A stretch of DNA of 64,000 nt from Pseudomonas simiae (lineage in GTDB: Bacteria; Pseudomonadota; Gammaproteobacteria; Pseudomonadales; Pseudomonadaceae): positions 1 to 64,000 of the forward strand of contig NZ_FOKB01000001.1 of the NCBI RefSeq assembly GCF_900111895.1, written 5' to 3'. Positions 49,936 to 59,408 of this stretch are shown here, piece by piece. How positions within the stretch are numbered: position 1 is the stretch's first letter; each line of letters begins with the position of its first letter. The notes under the pieces are model-generated. The model was given only the letters and a program-made list of their open reading frames with translations, was not told where the DNA came from and did not search any database. The translations under genes were made by a program, and so were the position numbers.

Positions 49936-50661
49936 GTGGAGCAAGAAGCCTGGCAGGTATTGATAGTCGAAGACGACCAGCGACTGGCCGAATTGACCCG
50001 TGAGTATCTGGAGAGCAATGGCCTGCAGGTGTCCGTGGAAGGCGATGGCGCCCTGGCAGCGGCGCGCATCATCGCCGAACAGCCGGACCTGGTGATCCTC
50101 GACCTGATGCTGCCCGGCGAAGACGGCTTGAGCATCTGCCGCAAGGTGCGCCAGCGCTATGACGGGGTGATCCTGATGCTCACCGCGCGTACCGATGACA
50201 TGGACCAGGTGCTGGGCCTGGACATGGGAGCCGACGATTACGTGTGCAAACCCGTGCGCCCGCGCCTGTTGCTGGCACGCATCCAGGCCCTGCTGCGGCG
50301 CAGCGAACCGACCGAACCGGTTGCCGTGGAGAACCAGCGCCGCCTGCAATTCGGCCCCTTGGTGGTGGACAACGCCCTGCGTGAAGCCTGGCTGAACAAT
50401 GACGGCATCGAGCTGACCAGCGCCGAGTTCGACCTGTTGTGGCTGCTGGTGGCCAATGCCGGGCGCATTTTGTCCCGCGAAGAACTCTTCATCGCCCTGC
50501 GCGGCATCGGCTATGACGGTCAGGACCGCTCCATTGACGTGCGTATCTCGCGCATACGCCCCAAGATAGGTGACGACCCGATCCACCCGCGCCTGATCAA
50601 GACCATCCGCAGCAAAGGCTATCTGTTCGTCCCCGAAGCCGCCGCCGACATGCCGCTGTGA
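49936..50661 (+). CDS. OmpR-family response regulator (RstA-like)
   Basis: A 241-residue regulator. Receiver: acidic pocket VEDDQR, phospho-Asp in VILDLMLPGEDGL, Lys in DYVCKPVRP; C-terminal winged helix with ELTSAEFDLLWLLVANAGRI and RSIDVRISRIRPKIGDDP. The start is GTG at 49936 behind GAGG. It pairs with the sensor kinase whose GTG overlaps its stop. P. aeruginosa has a similar pair immediately upstream of nrdA (PA1157-PA1158). The signal is unknown. Confidence 0.9.
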   Translation: MEQEAWQVLIVEDDQRLAELTREYLESNGLQVSVEGDGALAAARIIAEQPDLVILDLMLPGEDGLSICRKVRQRYDGVILMLTARTDDMDQVLGLDMGADDYVCKPVRPRLLLARIQALLRRSEPTEPVAVENQRRLQFGPLVVDNALREAWLNNDGIELTSAEFDLLWLLVANAGRILSREELFIALRGIGYDGQDRSIDVRISRIRPKIGDDPIHPRLIKTIRSKGYLFVPEAAADMPL

Positions 50662-52268
50662 ACTCGATCTTCCTGCGCATCTACGGTGGCATGTGCGCGG
50701 CGCTGATCCTGGTGGCCCTGCTCGGCGTGCTGGCCCTGCACCTGCTCAACGAGGTGCGCAGCGGCCAATACCGCGAGCGCCTGGCCCACGGCACCTTCGC
50801 CTTGATGGGCGATAACCTGCAACCCATGAGCCCCATCGAGCGGCAACGGGCCCTGGCGGTGTGGGAGCGTTTGCTCGGTATCCCGCTGGAACTGCGCCCC
50901 CTGGCCGATGCGCAACTGGATTTGAGCCAACGCAATCGCCTGCAACGCGGCCAGGTGCTGGTGGAGCAGACCGGGCCCCACGCCGCGCGAGTGCTGCGTT
51001 TGGTCAATGATCAGGCGCAGCTTGTGCTCATGGGGGAAGTGCAGCAGATCAGCGAACAGCTGGCGCGTGCGACGATCTACCTGCTCGCCGACGAGCTGGT
51101 GCGCTTCCCCGTGGCTGAACAGCCGCAGCGCCTGGCGGATATAAAAGAAGCCAAGGGGTTTGGCTTCGATATGCATTTGATGACCCTCGACCAGGCCGAC
51201 ATGGACGAAGACCAGCGCCGCCGCGTCTCGGAAGGCGACACGGTGATGGCCCTGGGCAAGGGCGGCGACTCGATCCGCGTGTTTGCCGGCATGGTCGGTA
51301 CGCCGTGGGTGCTGGAACTCGGGCCGCTGTATCAAATGAACCCTTACCCGGCGCAATGGTTGATCCTGATTACGTTGATCGGCCTGACCCTGATCGGTTT
51401 GATCGTCTATCTGTTGGTGCGCCAGCTTGAACGGCGGCTGCGCGGCCTGGAAGCCGCCGCCACCCGCATCGCCAAGGGCAACCTGGAAGTCCGCGTACCG
51501 GCCCGTGGTGCTGACTCGGTGGGGCGCCTGGCCGCCGCCTTCAATGGCATGGCCGAGCACTTACAGCAGTTGCTGGCGATCCAGCGTGAACTGGTGCGCG
51601 CGGTGTCCCACGAATTGCGCACGCCGGTGGCGCGCTTGCGTTTCGGCCTGGAGATGGTTGGTGATGCCACCACGGCCGAGGCGCGGCGCAAATACCTGGA
51701 AGGCATGGACAGCGATATCCAGGTCCTCGATGGCCTAGTCGATGAAATGCTCACTTACGCGCGGCTGGAACAAGGCTCGCCAGAGTTGAATTTCCAGCGG
51801 GTCGACCTCGATGCGCTGCTCGATCAGGTCATAGGCGAATTATCGCCACTGCGTCCGCAGGTCAGTGTAAGCCGGGGCATTTGCCTGTCTTCGGCCCATT
51901 GGGATGATGCCTGGGTGGATGCTGAGCCACGTTACCTGCACCGTGCGTTGCAGAACCTGGTGAGCAATGCCATGCGTCATGCCCAGGGCCACGTGTTGAT
52001 CAGTTATCAGGTGGGCCAGGTGCGCTGCCGCATCGATGTCGAAGATGATGGGCCCGGTGTGCCTGAGAGTGCCTGGGAGCGCATCTTCACGCCATTCCTG
52101 CGCCTGGACGACAGCCGCACCCGTGCCTCCGGCGGGCATGGGTTAGGGCTGTCGATCGTGCGACGGATTATCTATTGGCACGGCGGGCGGGCGTTGATCA
52201 GCAAGAGCAACAATTTGGGTGGGGCGTGCTTCAGTCTGAGTTGGCCGAGGGATCAGGAGAAAACCTAA
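50658..52268 (+). CDS. Membrane sensor histidine kinase (RstB-like)
   Basis: A 536-residue kinase: membrane segment near residues 9-30, a periplasmic region of about 200 residues, a second segment LILITLIGLTLIGLIVYLLV, HAMP, phospho-acceptor His in VSHELRTPVARL, and an ATPase domain with NLVSNAMRHAQG, DVEDDGPGVP and GHGLGLSIVRR. Starts with GTG overlapping the stop of the regulator gene (GTGA). Its end overlaps the end of pcpS by four bases. Confidence 0.92.
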   Translation: MNSIFLRIYGGMCAALILVALLGVLALHLLNEVRSGQYRERLAHGTFALMGDNLQPMSPIERQRALAVWERLLGIPLELRPLADAQLDLSQRNRLQRGQVLVEQTGPHAARVLRLVNDQAQLVLMGEVQQISEQLARATIYLLADELVRFPVAEQPQRLADIKEAKGFGFDMHLMTLDQADMDEDQRRRVSEGDTVMALGKGGDSIRVFAGMVGTPWVLELGPLYQMNPYPAQWLILITLIGLTLIGLIVYLLVRQLERRLRGLEAAATRIAKGNLEVRVPARGADSVGRLAAAFNGMAEHLQQLLAIQRELVRAVSHELRTPVARLRFGLEMVGDATTAEARRKYLEGMDSDIQVLDGLVDEMLTYARLEQGSPELNFQRVDLDALLDQVIGELSPLRPQVSVSRGICLSSAHWDDAWVDAEPRYLHRALQNLVSNAMRHAQGHVLISYQVGQVRCRIDVEDDGPGVPESAWERIFTPFLRLDDSRTRASGGHGLGLSIVRRIIYWHGGRALISKSNNLGGACFSLSWPRDQEKT

Positions 52269-52981
52269 GCCTGGATGGCGACCAGGCTCAGCAACTGCCC
52301 ATCATTCACCGAAAACTGCGCGTGCAGCTCTTTGCCGTGGCACCACTCGCTGGACAGGTCTGTCAGCAACCGCAGCCGTAACTGGCCCGCGTCGGACCAC
52401 TCCAGCATTTCGGCATGCTCAAAATAGAAGCGCTTTTGCACGATCGGGTACAGCGCCTTGAACAGGCTCTCTTTGGCCGAAAACGTCAATGTCACCAGCT
52501 GTGCGATCTGTTCTCGCGGCAGCGTCGCCATCCGTTGCAGTTCATCGGCCGTGAGGATCTCCCCAGCCAAGCGCTCCGCCCGCTCCAGTGTCAGCACATT
52601 CTCCAGGTCCATCCCCAGCCCGCGCCATTGCGCCGTGTGCGCGACAATCGCGGCGGCATGCCCGGTGCTGTGGGTGATGGAGCCACAGATATGCGCAGGC
52701 CACACCGGCGCACGGTCTTCACCGATGGCGGGGATATAGTTGAGGTGATCGAGCTGTTTCAGCGCGGCGCGGGCGCACAGTCGGCCGGCCAGGAACTCGG
52801 CCTGACGCTTGGCCACCGAGCGCTGGATGCTGGCCGGAGGCGGCACGGCGCTGCGCTGGAAATCGCCGGCCGTCAATAAAGCCGGATCAAAGCGGGTGCT
52901 GAGAAACACCGTACCCGGCAAGGGGACGGGCAGCGGCCAATGGGCGTCGAGTGGGGTGCAGCAAGCGGGTAGGGAATTCAT
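52265..52981 (-). CDS. pcpS: 4'-phosphopantetheinyl transferase
   Basis: A 238-residue enzyme that moves phosphopantetheine from CoA to acyl and peptidyl carrier proteins. Motifs: ICGSITHSTGHAAAI, Mg-binding GLGMDLE, and FSAKESLFKALYP. Pseudomonads use this single broad enzyme for fatty acid synthesis and siderophore peptide synthetases. Monocistronic. Confidence 0.93.
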   Translation of the reverse strand: MNSLPACCTPLDAHWPLPVPLPGTVFLSTRFDPALLTAGDFQRSAVPPPASIQRSVAKRQAEFLAGRLCARAALKQLDHLNYIPAIGEDRAPVWPAHICGSITHSTGHAAAIVAHTAQWRGLGMDLENVLTLERAERLAGEILTADELQRMATLPREQIAQLVTLTFSAKESLFKALYPIVQKRFYFEHAEMLEWSDAGQLRLRLLTDLSSEWCHGKELHAQFSVNDGQLLSLVAIQA

Positions 52982-53026
52982 GGGCGGTATTTTGCCGAGT
53001 TGATGGGCAACAGGATAGCCCGCTGC

Positions 53027-53083
53027 GGTTCAGGTGAGGTTCAGAGCCTGTTCAGGGGGAGTTCAGGGGCGCCTGCGTAGTCT
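53027..53083 (+). promoter_or_regulatory. Four 11-bp repeats, candidate PhoP operator and promoter
   Basis: Hexamers GGTTCA (53027), GGTTCA (53038), TGTTCA (53049) and AGTTCA (53060) recur exactly every 11 bases, the geometry of tandem PhoP boxes (GGTTTA-N5-GGTTTA class). The last ends 12 bases before TAGTCT (53078-53083), a weak -10 at the usual distance. Confidence 0.65.
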
Positions 53084-53127
53084 GGGACTCACACAAAGGC
53101 AACAGCCAAACGCATAGAGGTATCACC

Positions 53128-53436
53128 ATGACTGCGATCAAACAGCTGATGTTGGCGTTAACCATGCTCAGTGCCACCGCCGGGGTCCAGGCCGCCGACG
53201 GTGCCTTCGCCGCGTTCGGCGGTGAGAAAACCAAGAAATCCAGCACCTTGCTCCAGCGTGTCAGCTTCGAAGAAGTGGGCAGCCAACCCGCGCCCTGGGG
53301 CCAGTCCCTGGGCCTTGCAATCCCTCAGCCGGGCTACCGCGCCGGTTATGAACACCTGACGGGTCAGTTCAATGGCACTAAACTGCGCCCGCAAGACCTG
53401 CAGGGCCGCTATGATATCCCTCTGTCGGACAGTTGA
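53128..53436 (+). CDS. Small secreted protein upstream of phoP
   Basis: A 102-residue protein with signal peptide (IKQLMLALTMLSATAGVQAAD) and a mature part with no cysteines (RVSFEEVGSQPAPWGQSLGL; QPGYRAGYEHLTGQF). It lies 18 bases before phoP, where P. aeruginosa has oprH, but it is too short and lacks the repeating beta strands of OprH. Function unknown; probably Mg2+-responsive by position. Ribosome site AGAGG. Confidence 0.75.
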   Translation: MTAIKQLMLALTMLSATAGVQAADGAFAAFGGEKTKKSSTLLQRVSFEEVGSQPAPWGQSLGLAIPQPGYRAGYEHLTGQFNGTKLRPQDLQGRYDIPLSDS

Positions 53437-53454
53437 TTTGCCTTGGAGAGCTTT

Positions 53455-54132
53455 ATGAAATTGCTGGTGGTGGAAGATGAGGCGCTGCTGCGTCATCACC
53501 TGTTTACCCGCCTGACCGACAGCGGGCATGTGGTCGAGGCTGTGGCCAATGCCGAAGAGGCCCTGTACCAGACCGGGCAGTTCAACCATGACCTGGCGAT
53601 CATCGACCTGGGCCTGCCCGGCATGGGGGGGCTGGACCTGATCCGCCAACTGCGTACCCAGGCCAAGACCTTCCCGATCCTGATCCTCACCGCGCGTGGC
53701 AACTGGCAGGACAAGGTCGAAGGCCTGGCAGCCGGTGCTGATGACTATGTGGTCAAGCCGTTCCAGTTCGAAGAACTGGAGGCGCGGATGAACGCCTTGC
53801 TGCGCCGCTCCAGCGGGTTTACCCAGTCGACGATTGTTGCGGGCCCGTTGCTGCTGGACCTCAATCGCAAGCAGGCGTCCCTTGACGAACAGCCCCTGGC
53901 GCTGACGGCCTACGAATATCGGATCCTTGAGTACCTGATGCGCCATCACCAGCAGGTGGTCGCCAAGGACCGCTTGATGGAACAGCTCTACCCGGATGAC
54001 GACGAGCGTGATCCGAATGTCATCGAAGTGTTGGTCGGCCGCCTGCGTCGCAAGCTGGAAGGCCCGGCCGGGTTCAAGCCGATCGACACCGTGCGTGGCC
54101 TCGGCTACCTGTTCAACGAGCGCTGCCGTTGA
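53455..54132 (+). CDS. phoP: Response regulator PhoP
   Basis: A 225-residue OmpR-family regulator beginning MKLLVVEDEALLRHHLFTRL, with phospho-Asp in AIIDLGLPGMGGLDL, Lys in DYVVKPFQFEELEAR, and winged helix LTAYEYRILEYLMRHHQQVV. The text is nearly that of P. aeruginosa PhoP, which responds to low Mg2+ and cationic peptides and controls lipid A modification. Start chosen at 53455 after GGAGAG. Confidence 0.95.
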   Translation: MKLLVVEDEALLRHHLFTRLTDSGHVVEAVANAEEALYQTGQFNHDLAIIDLGLPGMGGLDLIRQLRTQAKTFPILILTARGNWQDKVEGLAAGADDYVVKPFQFEELEARMNALLRRSSGFTQSTIVAGPLLLDLNRKQASLDEQPLALTAYEYRILEYLMRHHQQVVAKDRLMEQLYPDDDERDPNVIEVLVGRLRRKLEGPAGFKPIDTVRGLGYLFNERCR

Positions 54133-55475
54133 TTCGCTCGCTTCGCGTGCGCTTGATGCTGGCGGCCGCCACCCTGGCCGTGCTGTTCATGCTGGGCTTG
54201 TTGCCCGCCATGCAAGGGGCGTTCAGCCTGGCGTTGCAGGATTCCATCGAGCAGCGCCTGGCGTCGGACGTCACGACGCTGATCTCTGCCGCACGGGTTG
54301 AAAACAACCGCCTGCTGATGCCGGCGCAATTGCCGGACGAGCGCTTCAACCTCACCGACAGCCGCCTGCTCGGCTATATCTACGATCGCGAAGGCCATCT
54401 GGTGTGGCGTTCGCGGGCGACCAAGGAAGAAAACATCAACTACAAGCCGCGCTACGACGGGCGCGGTAACGAATTCGCGCGGATCCGTGAGGCCAACGGC
54501 CAGGAATTCTTCGTCTATGACGTCGAGGTCCGGCTGCTGGGCGGCAAGAGCGCGGCGTTCAGTATTGTCGCCCTGCAACCGGTGCGCGAATACCAGTTGA
54601 CCCTCGAAGGCCTGCGCGAAAACCTCTACCTGGGCTTCGGCGCAGCGTTGCTGGTGCTGTTGACCTTGCTGTGGCTGGGCCTGACTTGGGGCCTGCAGGC
54701 CCTGCGGCGCCTGAGCCAGGAACTTGACCAGATCGAAGGTGGCACCCGCGAAAGCCTATCCGAACAACACCCCCGTGAATTGTTGCGCCTTACCGGTTCC
54801 CTCAACCGCTTGCTGCACAGCGAACGTGAGCAACGGGCGCGTTACCGCGACTCCCTCGACGACCTGGCCCACAGCCTGAAAACCCCGCTCGCGGTACTTC
54901 AAGGTGTGAGCGAAGACATGGCCCAGCGCCCGGAAGACCGCGACCAGGCCTGGGTGCTGCAATCGCAGATCGAGCGCATGAGCCAGCAGATCAGCTACCA
55001 ACTGCAACGCGCCAGCCTGCGCAAGAGCGGCCTGGTGCGTCACCAGGTGCGCCTGGAGCCGGTGTTGCAAAGCCTGTGCGATACGCTGGACAAGGTCTAC
55101 CGCGACAAACGTGTCACGGTGTCCTTTGAGCTGCCGGAAGAGTGCGACGTGCCGATTGAGAAGGGCGCTTTGCTGGAGTTGCTCGGCAACCTGCTGGAAA
55201 ACGCCTACCGCTTATGTTTGAGCGAGGTGCGCATCAGCTTCGCGGAAAACCTCGAAGGCAGCGAGTTGTGCATCGAGGATGATGGGCCAGGTGTGCCGCC
55301 GGATCAGCGCGCCCGGATTCTGCAGCGGGGCGAGCGGCTGGACCGCCAGCATCCGGGGCAGGGGATCGGCTTGGCGGTGGTCAAGGACATCATTGAAAGC
55401 TACGGTGCACGGCTGACCTTGGGCGATTCGCCTTTGGGCGGGGCGGCGTTCAAGATTCATTTTCCGGCCTTGTGA
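54129..55475 (+). CDS. phoQ: Sensor histidine kinase PhoQ
   Basis: A 448-residue kinase. Two membrane segments (about 8-30 and 168-190) flank a periplasmic sensor domain; a HAMP-like linker precedes the phospho-His in DDLAHSLKTPLAVLQG; the ATPase domain has LLGNLLENAYRL, EDDGPGVP and GQGIGLAVVKDI. The start is TTG overlapping the phoP stop (TTGA), a rare start codon that would limit PhoQ relative to PhoP. Confidence 0.94.
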   Translation: MIRSLRVRLMLAAATLAVLFMLGLLPAMQGAFSLALQDSIEQRLASDVTTLISAARVENNRLLMPAQLPDERFNLTDSRLLGYIYDREGHLVWRSRATKEENINYKPRYDGRGNEFARIREANGQEFFVYDVEVRLLGGKSAAFSIVALQPVREYQLTLEGLRENLYLGFGAALLVLLTLLWLGLTWGLQALRRLSQELDQIEGGTRESLSEQHPRELLRLTGSLNRLLHSEREQRARYRDSLDDLAHSLKTPLAVLQGVSEDMAQRPEDRDQAWVLQSQIERMSQQISYQLQRASLRKSGLVRHQVRLEPVLQSLCDTLDKVYRDKRVTVSFELPEECDVPIEKGALLELLGNLLENAYRLCLSEVRISFAENLEGSELCIEDDGPGVPPDQRARILQRGERLDRQHPGQGIGLAVVKDIIESYGARLTLGDSPLGGAAFKIHFPAL

Positions 55476-55500
55476 TCGTTACTGGCCGTGCGGGCCTCCT

Positions 55501-55589
55501 CGCAGGCAAGCCAGCTCCCACAGTGGATGGGGTTCGAATCACAATGTGTAAACCCTATCCACTGTGGGAACCGGGCTTGCCCGCGATGG
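55501..55589. repeat. REP pair of a second family
   Basis: GGCAAGCCAGCTCCCACAGT and the inverse ACTGTGGGAACCGGGCTTGC flank about 35 bases, with GGATGGGGTT/AACCCTATCC between. Related to the other REPINs but with different loop and core sequence. Confidence 0.8.
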
Positions 55590-55611
55590 GGGTCTTCCAG
55601 GCCATACAGCT

Positions 55612-56610
55612 CTAACTCTCTTGGGCCCGGTAAGCCCCCGGTGTCAGCCCCGTCCACTTCTTGAACGCCCGATGAAACGCCGACGGTTCGGAAAAGCCCA
55701 GCTGCTCGGCAATCTCCTGCAGCGACAAGTCTGCGCGGCCCAAATGATAGATGGCGATGTCCCGCCGCAGCTCATCCTTGAGTGCCTGAAAGCTGGTGCC
55801 TTCTTCACGCAAATGCCTGCGCAGGGTCTGGGGGCTGATGTGCAAGTGCTGGGCGACGGCTTCCAGGTCCGGCCAGGGACTGCGGTCGCGGCTGAGCAAG
55901 CGGCGTAGCTGGCTGCTCAAGCTGTCGCCTTCGTCCGGCCGCGACAGCAGATCGGCGGGGGAGCGTTCCAGGAAGTGCTTGAGCGTGCGTTCATCCTGCA
56001 ACAGCGGCAGGTTCAGGTAACGCGCGGGAAACACCAGGCTGCTGTTCGGTGCACCGAATACCTGGGCACAGGGAAACAGCAGGTCATATTCGCTGGCGTG
56101 AGCCGGCTGCGGGTAGCTGAAGGTGGCCTGGTGCAGCCGGATGCGTTGGCCGATCAGCCAACTGCCCAGGCGATGCCAAATCACCAGCAGGCACTCACTC
56201 AAGAAATGCTCCGGGTCCCATAGCTGCGAGTCGTCCAGGCTCAAGCGGGCCATTTCGCCTTCGCGTGTCAGCTGCCAGCGCGGGCCTTGTGGGAATAGGC
56301 TATAAAATAATAAGCCGCGTTCCAGAGCCTTCTCCAGCGTGCGGCAATGGATCAGCGCGTGGCACATCATGGCGAAAGTGCCGCGTTTACTCGGACCGTC
56401 GGCGAACCCCAGGTATTCGTCGTCCAGCGCCAGCCAGAGCATTTGCAGCAAACGAGTGAACTGCTCCGGCGCGATGCGGGCGCGGGGTTCGGTCAGCAGT
56501 TCCGGGGTGATGCCCACTTGTTGCAGCAGGCCCGAGTAGTCATAGCCGGCCCGACGCGCCCCGCCGAGGGCCGCACGGGCGTAATGGCTGGCGATGGTAC
56601 GTTCACGCAT
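55612..56610 (-). CDS. AraC-family transcriptional regulator (OruR-like)
   Basis: A 332-residue protein with an N-terminal Arabinose_bd-type domain ([20 protein letters not shown]) and a C-terminal AraC helix-turn-helix pair ([40 protein letters not shown]). It resembles the OruR/ArgR-2 branch of Pseudomonas AraC regulators. Start at 56610 behind GAGG; an upstream ATG would add 24 residues outside the family. Divergent from dctA, target unknown. Confidence 0.88.
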   Translation of the reverse strand: MRERTIASHYARAALGGARRAGYDYSGLLQQVGITPELLTEPRARIAPEQFTRLLQMLWLALDDEYLGFADGPSKRGTFAMMCHALIHCRTLEKALERGLLFYSLFPQGPRWQLTREGEMARLSLDDSQLWDPEHFLSECLLVIWHRLGSWLIGQRIRLHQATFSYPQPAHASEYDLLFPCAQVFGAPNSSLVFPARYLNLPLLQDERTLKHFLERSPADLLSRPDEGDSLSSQLRRLLSRDRSPWPDLEAVAQHLHISPQTLRRHLREEGTSFQALKDELRRDIAIYHLGRADLSLQEIAEQLGFSEPSAFHRAFKKWTGLTPGAYRAQES

Positions 56611-56949
56611 GCGGAGGCCTCGTCCATGGAGGGGCCGATGGTAGCCAGCCCCGGCTGCGGTCACAAGGCGGATATCCGCCAAATTGTAGGACGGGATGGG
56701 TCGAGTGGGCGGAAATCCGCCACTTGTTTCGCTGCCTGGGAGGGCGTCTCAAAACGCCAGGCCCTGATGTCTAAGGGCCTTCAGAGCTTTTCAGCAAAGT
56801 GGCACGGCGTTTGCGATAGGGATTACAGCGCAGCCTTGTTCCTACAGGGCTCGCAAACAACAAATCCCTCCAGTGCAGGAGGGTTCGCAATTCAAGTGTC
56901 GTGGGCAATGGCGGATATTTGCCACACGGGACGATTGAGGAACTTTGCA
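56611..56949. promoter_or_regulatory. dctA control region: palindrome pair, sigma-54 promoter and leader
   Basis: GGCGGATATCCGCC (56667-56680) and GGCGGAAATCCGCC (56708-56721) are 41 bases centre to centre, followed by the sigma-54 promoter TGGCACGGCGTTTGCG (56800-56815). In the leader there is AACAACAA (56856-56863), a CA motif for Hfq/Crc, and a third, imperfect copy GGCGGATATTTGCC (56910-56923). DctD, the usual activator of dctA with RpoN, is the likely binder of the pair. Confidence 0.65.
56800..56815 (+). promoter_or_regulatory. Sigma-54 promoter of dctA
   Basis: TGGCACG-GCGT-TTGC with exact -24/-12 spacing; start about 56826, giving a leader of roughly 124 bases. dctA is RpoN-dependent in related bacteria. 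Confidence 0.88.
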
Positions 56950-58281
56950 ATGACGACTCGTCAGCCAATCTACAAATCCCTGTACTTCCAGGTGATCGTT
57001 GCAATCGTTATCGGTATTTTGCTCGGTCACTTCTACCCGCAGACCGGTGTGGCCCTCAAGCCGCTGGGTGACGGGTTCATCAAACTGATCAAAATGGTCA
57101 TCGCCCCGATCATCTTCTGCACCGTTGTCAGTGGCATCGCTGGCATGCAAAGCATGAAATCGGTGGGCAAGACCGGCGGCTACGCGCTGCTGTACTTCGA
57201 GATCGTGTCTACCGTTGCGCTGCTGATTGGCCTGATCGTGGTAAACGTCGTGCAACCGGGTAACGGCATGCACATCGACGTAGCGACCCTGGACGCCTCC
57301 AAAGTGGCGGCCTACGTCACCGCCGGTAAAGACCAGAGCATCGTCGGCTTTATCCTCAATGTGATCCCTAACACCATCGTCGGCGCCTTCGCCAACGGCG
57401 ACATCCTGCAAGTGCTGATGTTCTCGGTGATCTTCGGTTTCGCCCTGCACCGCCTGGGTGCCTACGGCAAGCCGGTGCTGGACTTCATCGATCGCTTCGC
57501 CCACGTGATGTTCAACATCATCAACATGATCATGAAGCTCGCGCCAATCGGTGCCCTGGGCGCCATGGCGTTCACCATCGGTGCCTACGGCGTAGGTTCC
57601 CTGGTGCAGCTGGGCCAGCTGATGATCTGCTTCTACATCACCTGCCTGCTGTTCGTGCTGGTGGTACTGGGTGGTATCTGCCGCGCCCACGGTTTCAGCG
57701 TGATCAAACTGATCCGCTACATCCGTGAAGAGCTGTTGATCGTTCTGGGTACTTCGTCTTCCGAGTCCGCACTGCCGCGCATGCTGATCAAGATGGAGCG
57801 TCTGGGCGCGAAGAAATCCGTAGTAGGCCTGGTGATTCCAACCGGCTACTCCTTCAACCTCGACGGTACTTCGATCTACCTGACCATGGCTGCCGTGTTC
57901 ATCGCCCAGGCGACTGACACCCACATGGACATTACCCACCAGATCACGCTGCTGCTGGTGCTGCTGCTGTCCTCCAAAGGCGCTGCAGGCGTGACCGGTT
58001 CGGGCTTCATCGTACTGGCTGCCACCCTGTCGGCCGTAGGCCACCTGCCGGTTGCCGGCCTGGCGCTGATCCTGGGTATCGACCGCTTCATGTCCGAAGC
58101 CCGCGCACTGACCAACCTTGTCGGTAACGCCGTTGCCACCATCGTTGTGGCCAAGTGGGTCAAGGAACTGGACACCGACAAGCTGCAAAGCGAGCTGGCG
58201 TCCGGCGGTACCGGTATCTCGGAAACCCGCGAACTGGATGACCTGGGCGTGGCCGAAGGCCCTGCACCTGTCGTCAAGTAA
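56950..58281 (+). CDS. dctA: C4-dicarboxylate:cation symporter DctA
   Basis: A 443-residue inner-membrane transporter of the DAACS family for succinate, fumarate and malate. Signature segments: [20 protein letters not shown], the serine-rich re-entrant loop [38 protein letters not shown], and [19 protein letters not shown]. The start [15 protein letters not shown] was chosen at 56950; a much longer open frame extends upstream through the control region but is not coding. Preferred carbon sources enter through it. Confidence 0.95.
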   Translation: MTTRQPIYKSLYFQVIVAIVIGILLGHFYPQTGVALKPLGDGFIKLIKMVIAPIIFCTVVSGIAGMQSMKSVGKTGGYALLYFEIVSTVALLIGLIVVNVVQPGNGMHIDVATLDASKVAAYVTAGKDQSIVGFILNVIPNTIVGAFANGDILQVLMFSVIFGFALHRLGAYGKPVLDFIDRFAHVMFNIINMIMKLAPIGALGAMAFTIGAYGVGSLVQLGQLMICFYITCLLFVLVVLGGICRAHGFSVIKLIRYIREELLIVLGTSSSESALPRMLIKMERLGAKKSVVGLVIPTGYSFNLDGTSIYLTMAAVFIAQATDTHMDITHQITLLLVLLLSSKGAAGVTGSGFIVLAATLSAVGHLPVAGLALILGIDRFMSEARALTNLVGNAVATIVVAKWVKELDTDKLQSELASGGTGISETRELDDLGVAEGPAPVVK

Positions 58282-58317
58282 GCCGCTGCTGGCGTGAACT
58301 AACGCCGACAGCAACGT

Positions 58318-58350
58318 ACAAACGCCCCGACTGGTTCGGGGCGTTTGCGT
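58318..58350 (+). terminator. Terminator of dctA
   Basis: AAACGCCCCGA / TCGGGGCGTTT hairpin followed by a T-rich stretch. Confidence 0.85.
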
Positions 58351-58421
58351 TTCTGGCGCATTACTTTGGCAGCTTTTGTTTTACAGTAAGTGAATAGGTT
58401 GTAACGCTTGCAGGAGGTTAT

Positions 58422-59408
58422 GTGGACAGTGTGGATTTGAACGTCCTGCGCAGCGTGCTCGAATGGCGCCGTGCCGGGCAGCGAGTGGTGTTGTACAGCG
58501 TTGTCCAGACCTGGGGCAGTGCCCCGCGTCCACCGGGCGCCATGCTGGCGCTGAGGGGGGACGGGGTGGTGATCGGCTCGGTGTCGGGCGGCTGCATCGA
58601 GGACGACTTGATTGCACGCCTGCAGGATGGCCGGTTGCCTGCAGACGGGCCGCCGGTCCAGTTGGTGACCTACGGCGTTACCCGCGATGAGGCCGCGCGT
58701 TTTGGCCTGCCCTGTGGGGGCACCTTGCGCCTGACCGAAGAGCGTGTGCGCGACTGGGCGTGGGTGTCGGAACTGCTGGCGCGCTGTGAAGATCATCAGA
58801 TCGTCGCACGTGAGCTGGACCTGGCCAGTGGTGACGTCACCTTGAGCAGTGCAAGCAAGACCGATGTGGTCACCTTCGACGGCGAACGCCTGCGTGCCAT
58901 CTACGGCCCGCGCTGGCGCCTGCTGTTGATCGGTGCCGGGCAACTGTCACGCTACGTGGCGGAGATGGCGCGCTTGCTGGATTTCGAGGTGTTGATCTGC
59001 GACCCGCGTGATGAGTTCGTCTACGGTTGGGAAGAACAGCACGGCCGCTTTGTGCCGGGCATGCCCGACGAGGCTGTGCTCAACATCCAGACCGATGAGC
59101 GCACGGCCATTGTGTGCCTTACCCATGATCCGCGCCTGGATGATATGGCTTTGCTGACGGCGCTGAACTCCTCGGCGTTCTACATCGGCGCCCTGGGGTC
59201 GCGGGTCAACAGTCAGAAGCGTCGGGAAAACCTCGCCGCGCTGGGGTTATCGGCGGAAGCGATCACCCGCCTGCATGGGCCGATCGGCTTGCATATCGGC
59301 AGCCACACCCCGTCGGAGATCGCGTTGTCACTGATGGCGGAAATTGTCGCGATCAAGAACGGTGTGGCCCCGATGCAGAAGAAGCCATTGCCGGTGGTGG
59401 CTGAGTGA
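58422..59408 (+). CDS. XdhC/CoxI-family protein
   Basis: A 328-residue protein: N-terminal XdhC_CoxI domain (VVLYSVVQTWGSAPRPPGAM, SGGCIEDDLIARL) and C-terminal Rossmann-like XdhC domain (LLLIGAGQLSRYVAEMARLL, FYIGALGSRVNSQKRRENLA). Members insert or sulphurate molybdenum cofactor in xanthine or related dehydrogenases. Starts with GTG behind AGGAGG. The overlapping MobA-like gene supports a molybdo-enzyme role; the target enzyme itself is not in the window. Confidence 0.9.
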   Translation: MDSVDLNVLRSVLEWRRAGQRVVLYSVVQTWGSAPRPPGAMLALRGDGVVIGSVSGGCIEDDLIARLQDGRLPADGPPVQLVTYGVTRDEAARFGLPCGGTLRLTEERVRDWAWVSELLARCEDHQIVARELDLASGDVTLSSASKTDVVTFDGERLRAIYGPRWRLLLIGAGQLSRYVAEMARLLDFEVLICDPRDEFVYGWEEQHGRFVPGMPDEAVLNIQTDERTAIVCLTHDPRLDDMALLTALNSSAFYIGALGSRVNSQKRRENLAALGLSAEAITRLHGPIGLHIGSHTPSEIALSLMAEIVAIKNGVAPMQKKPLPVVAE

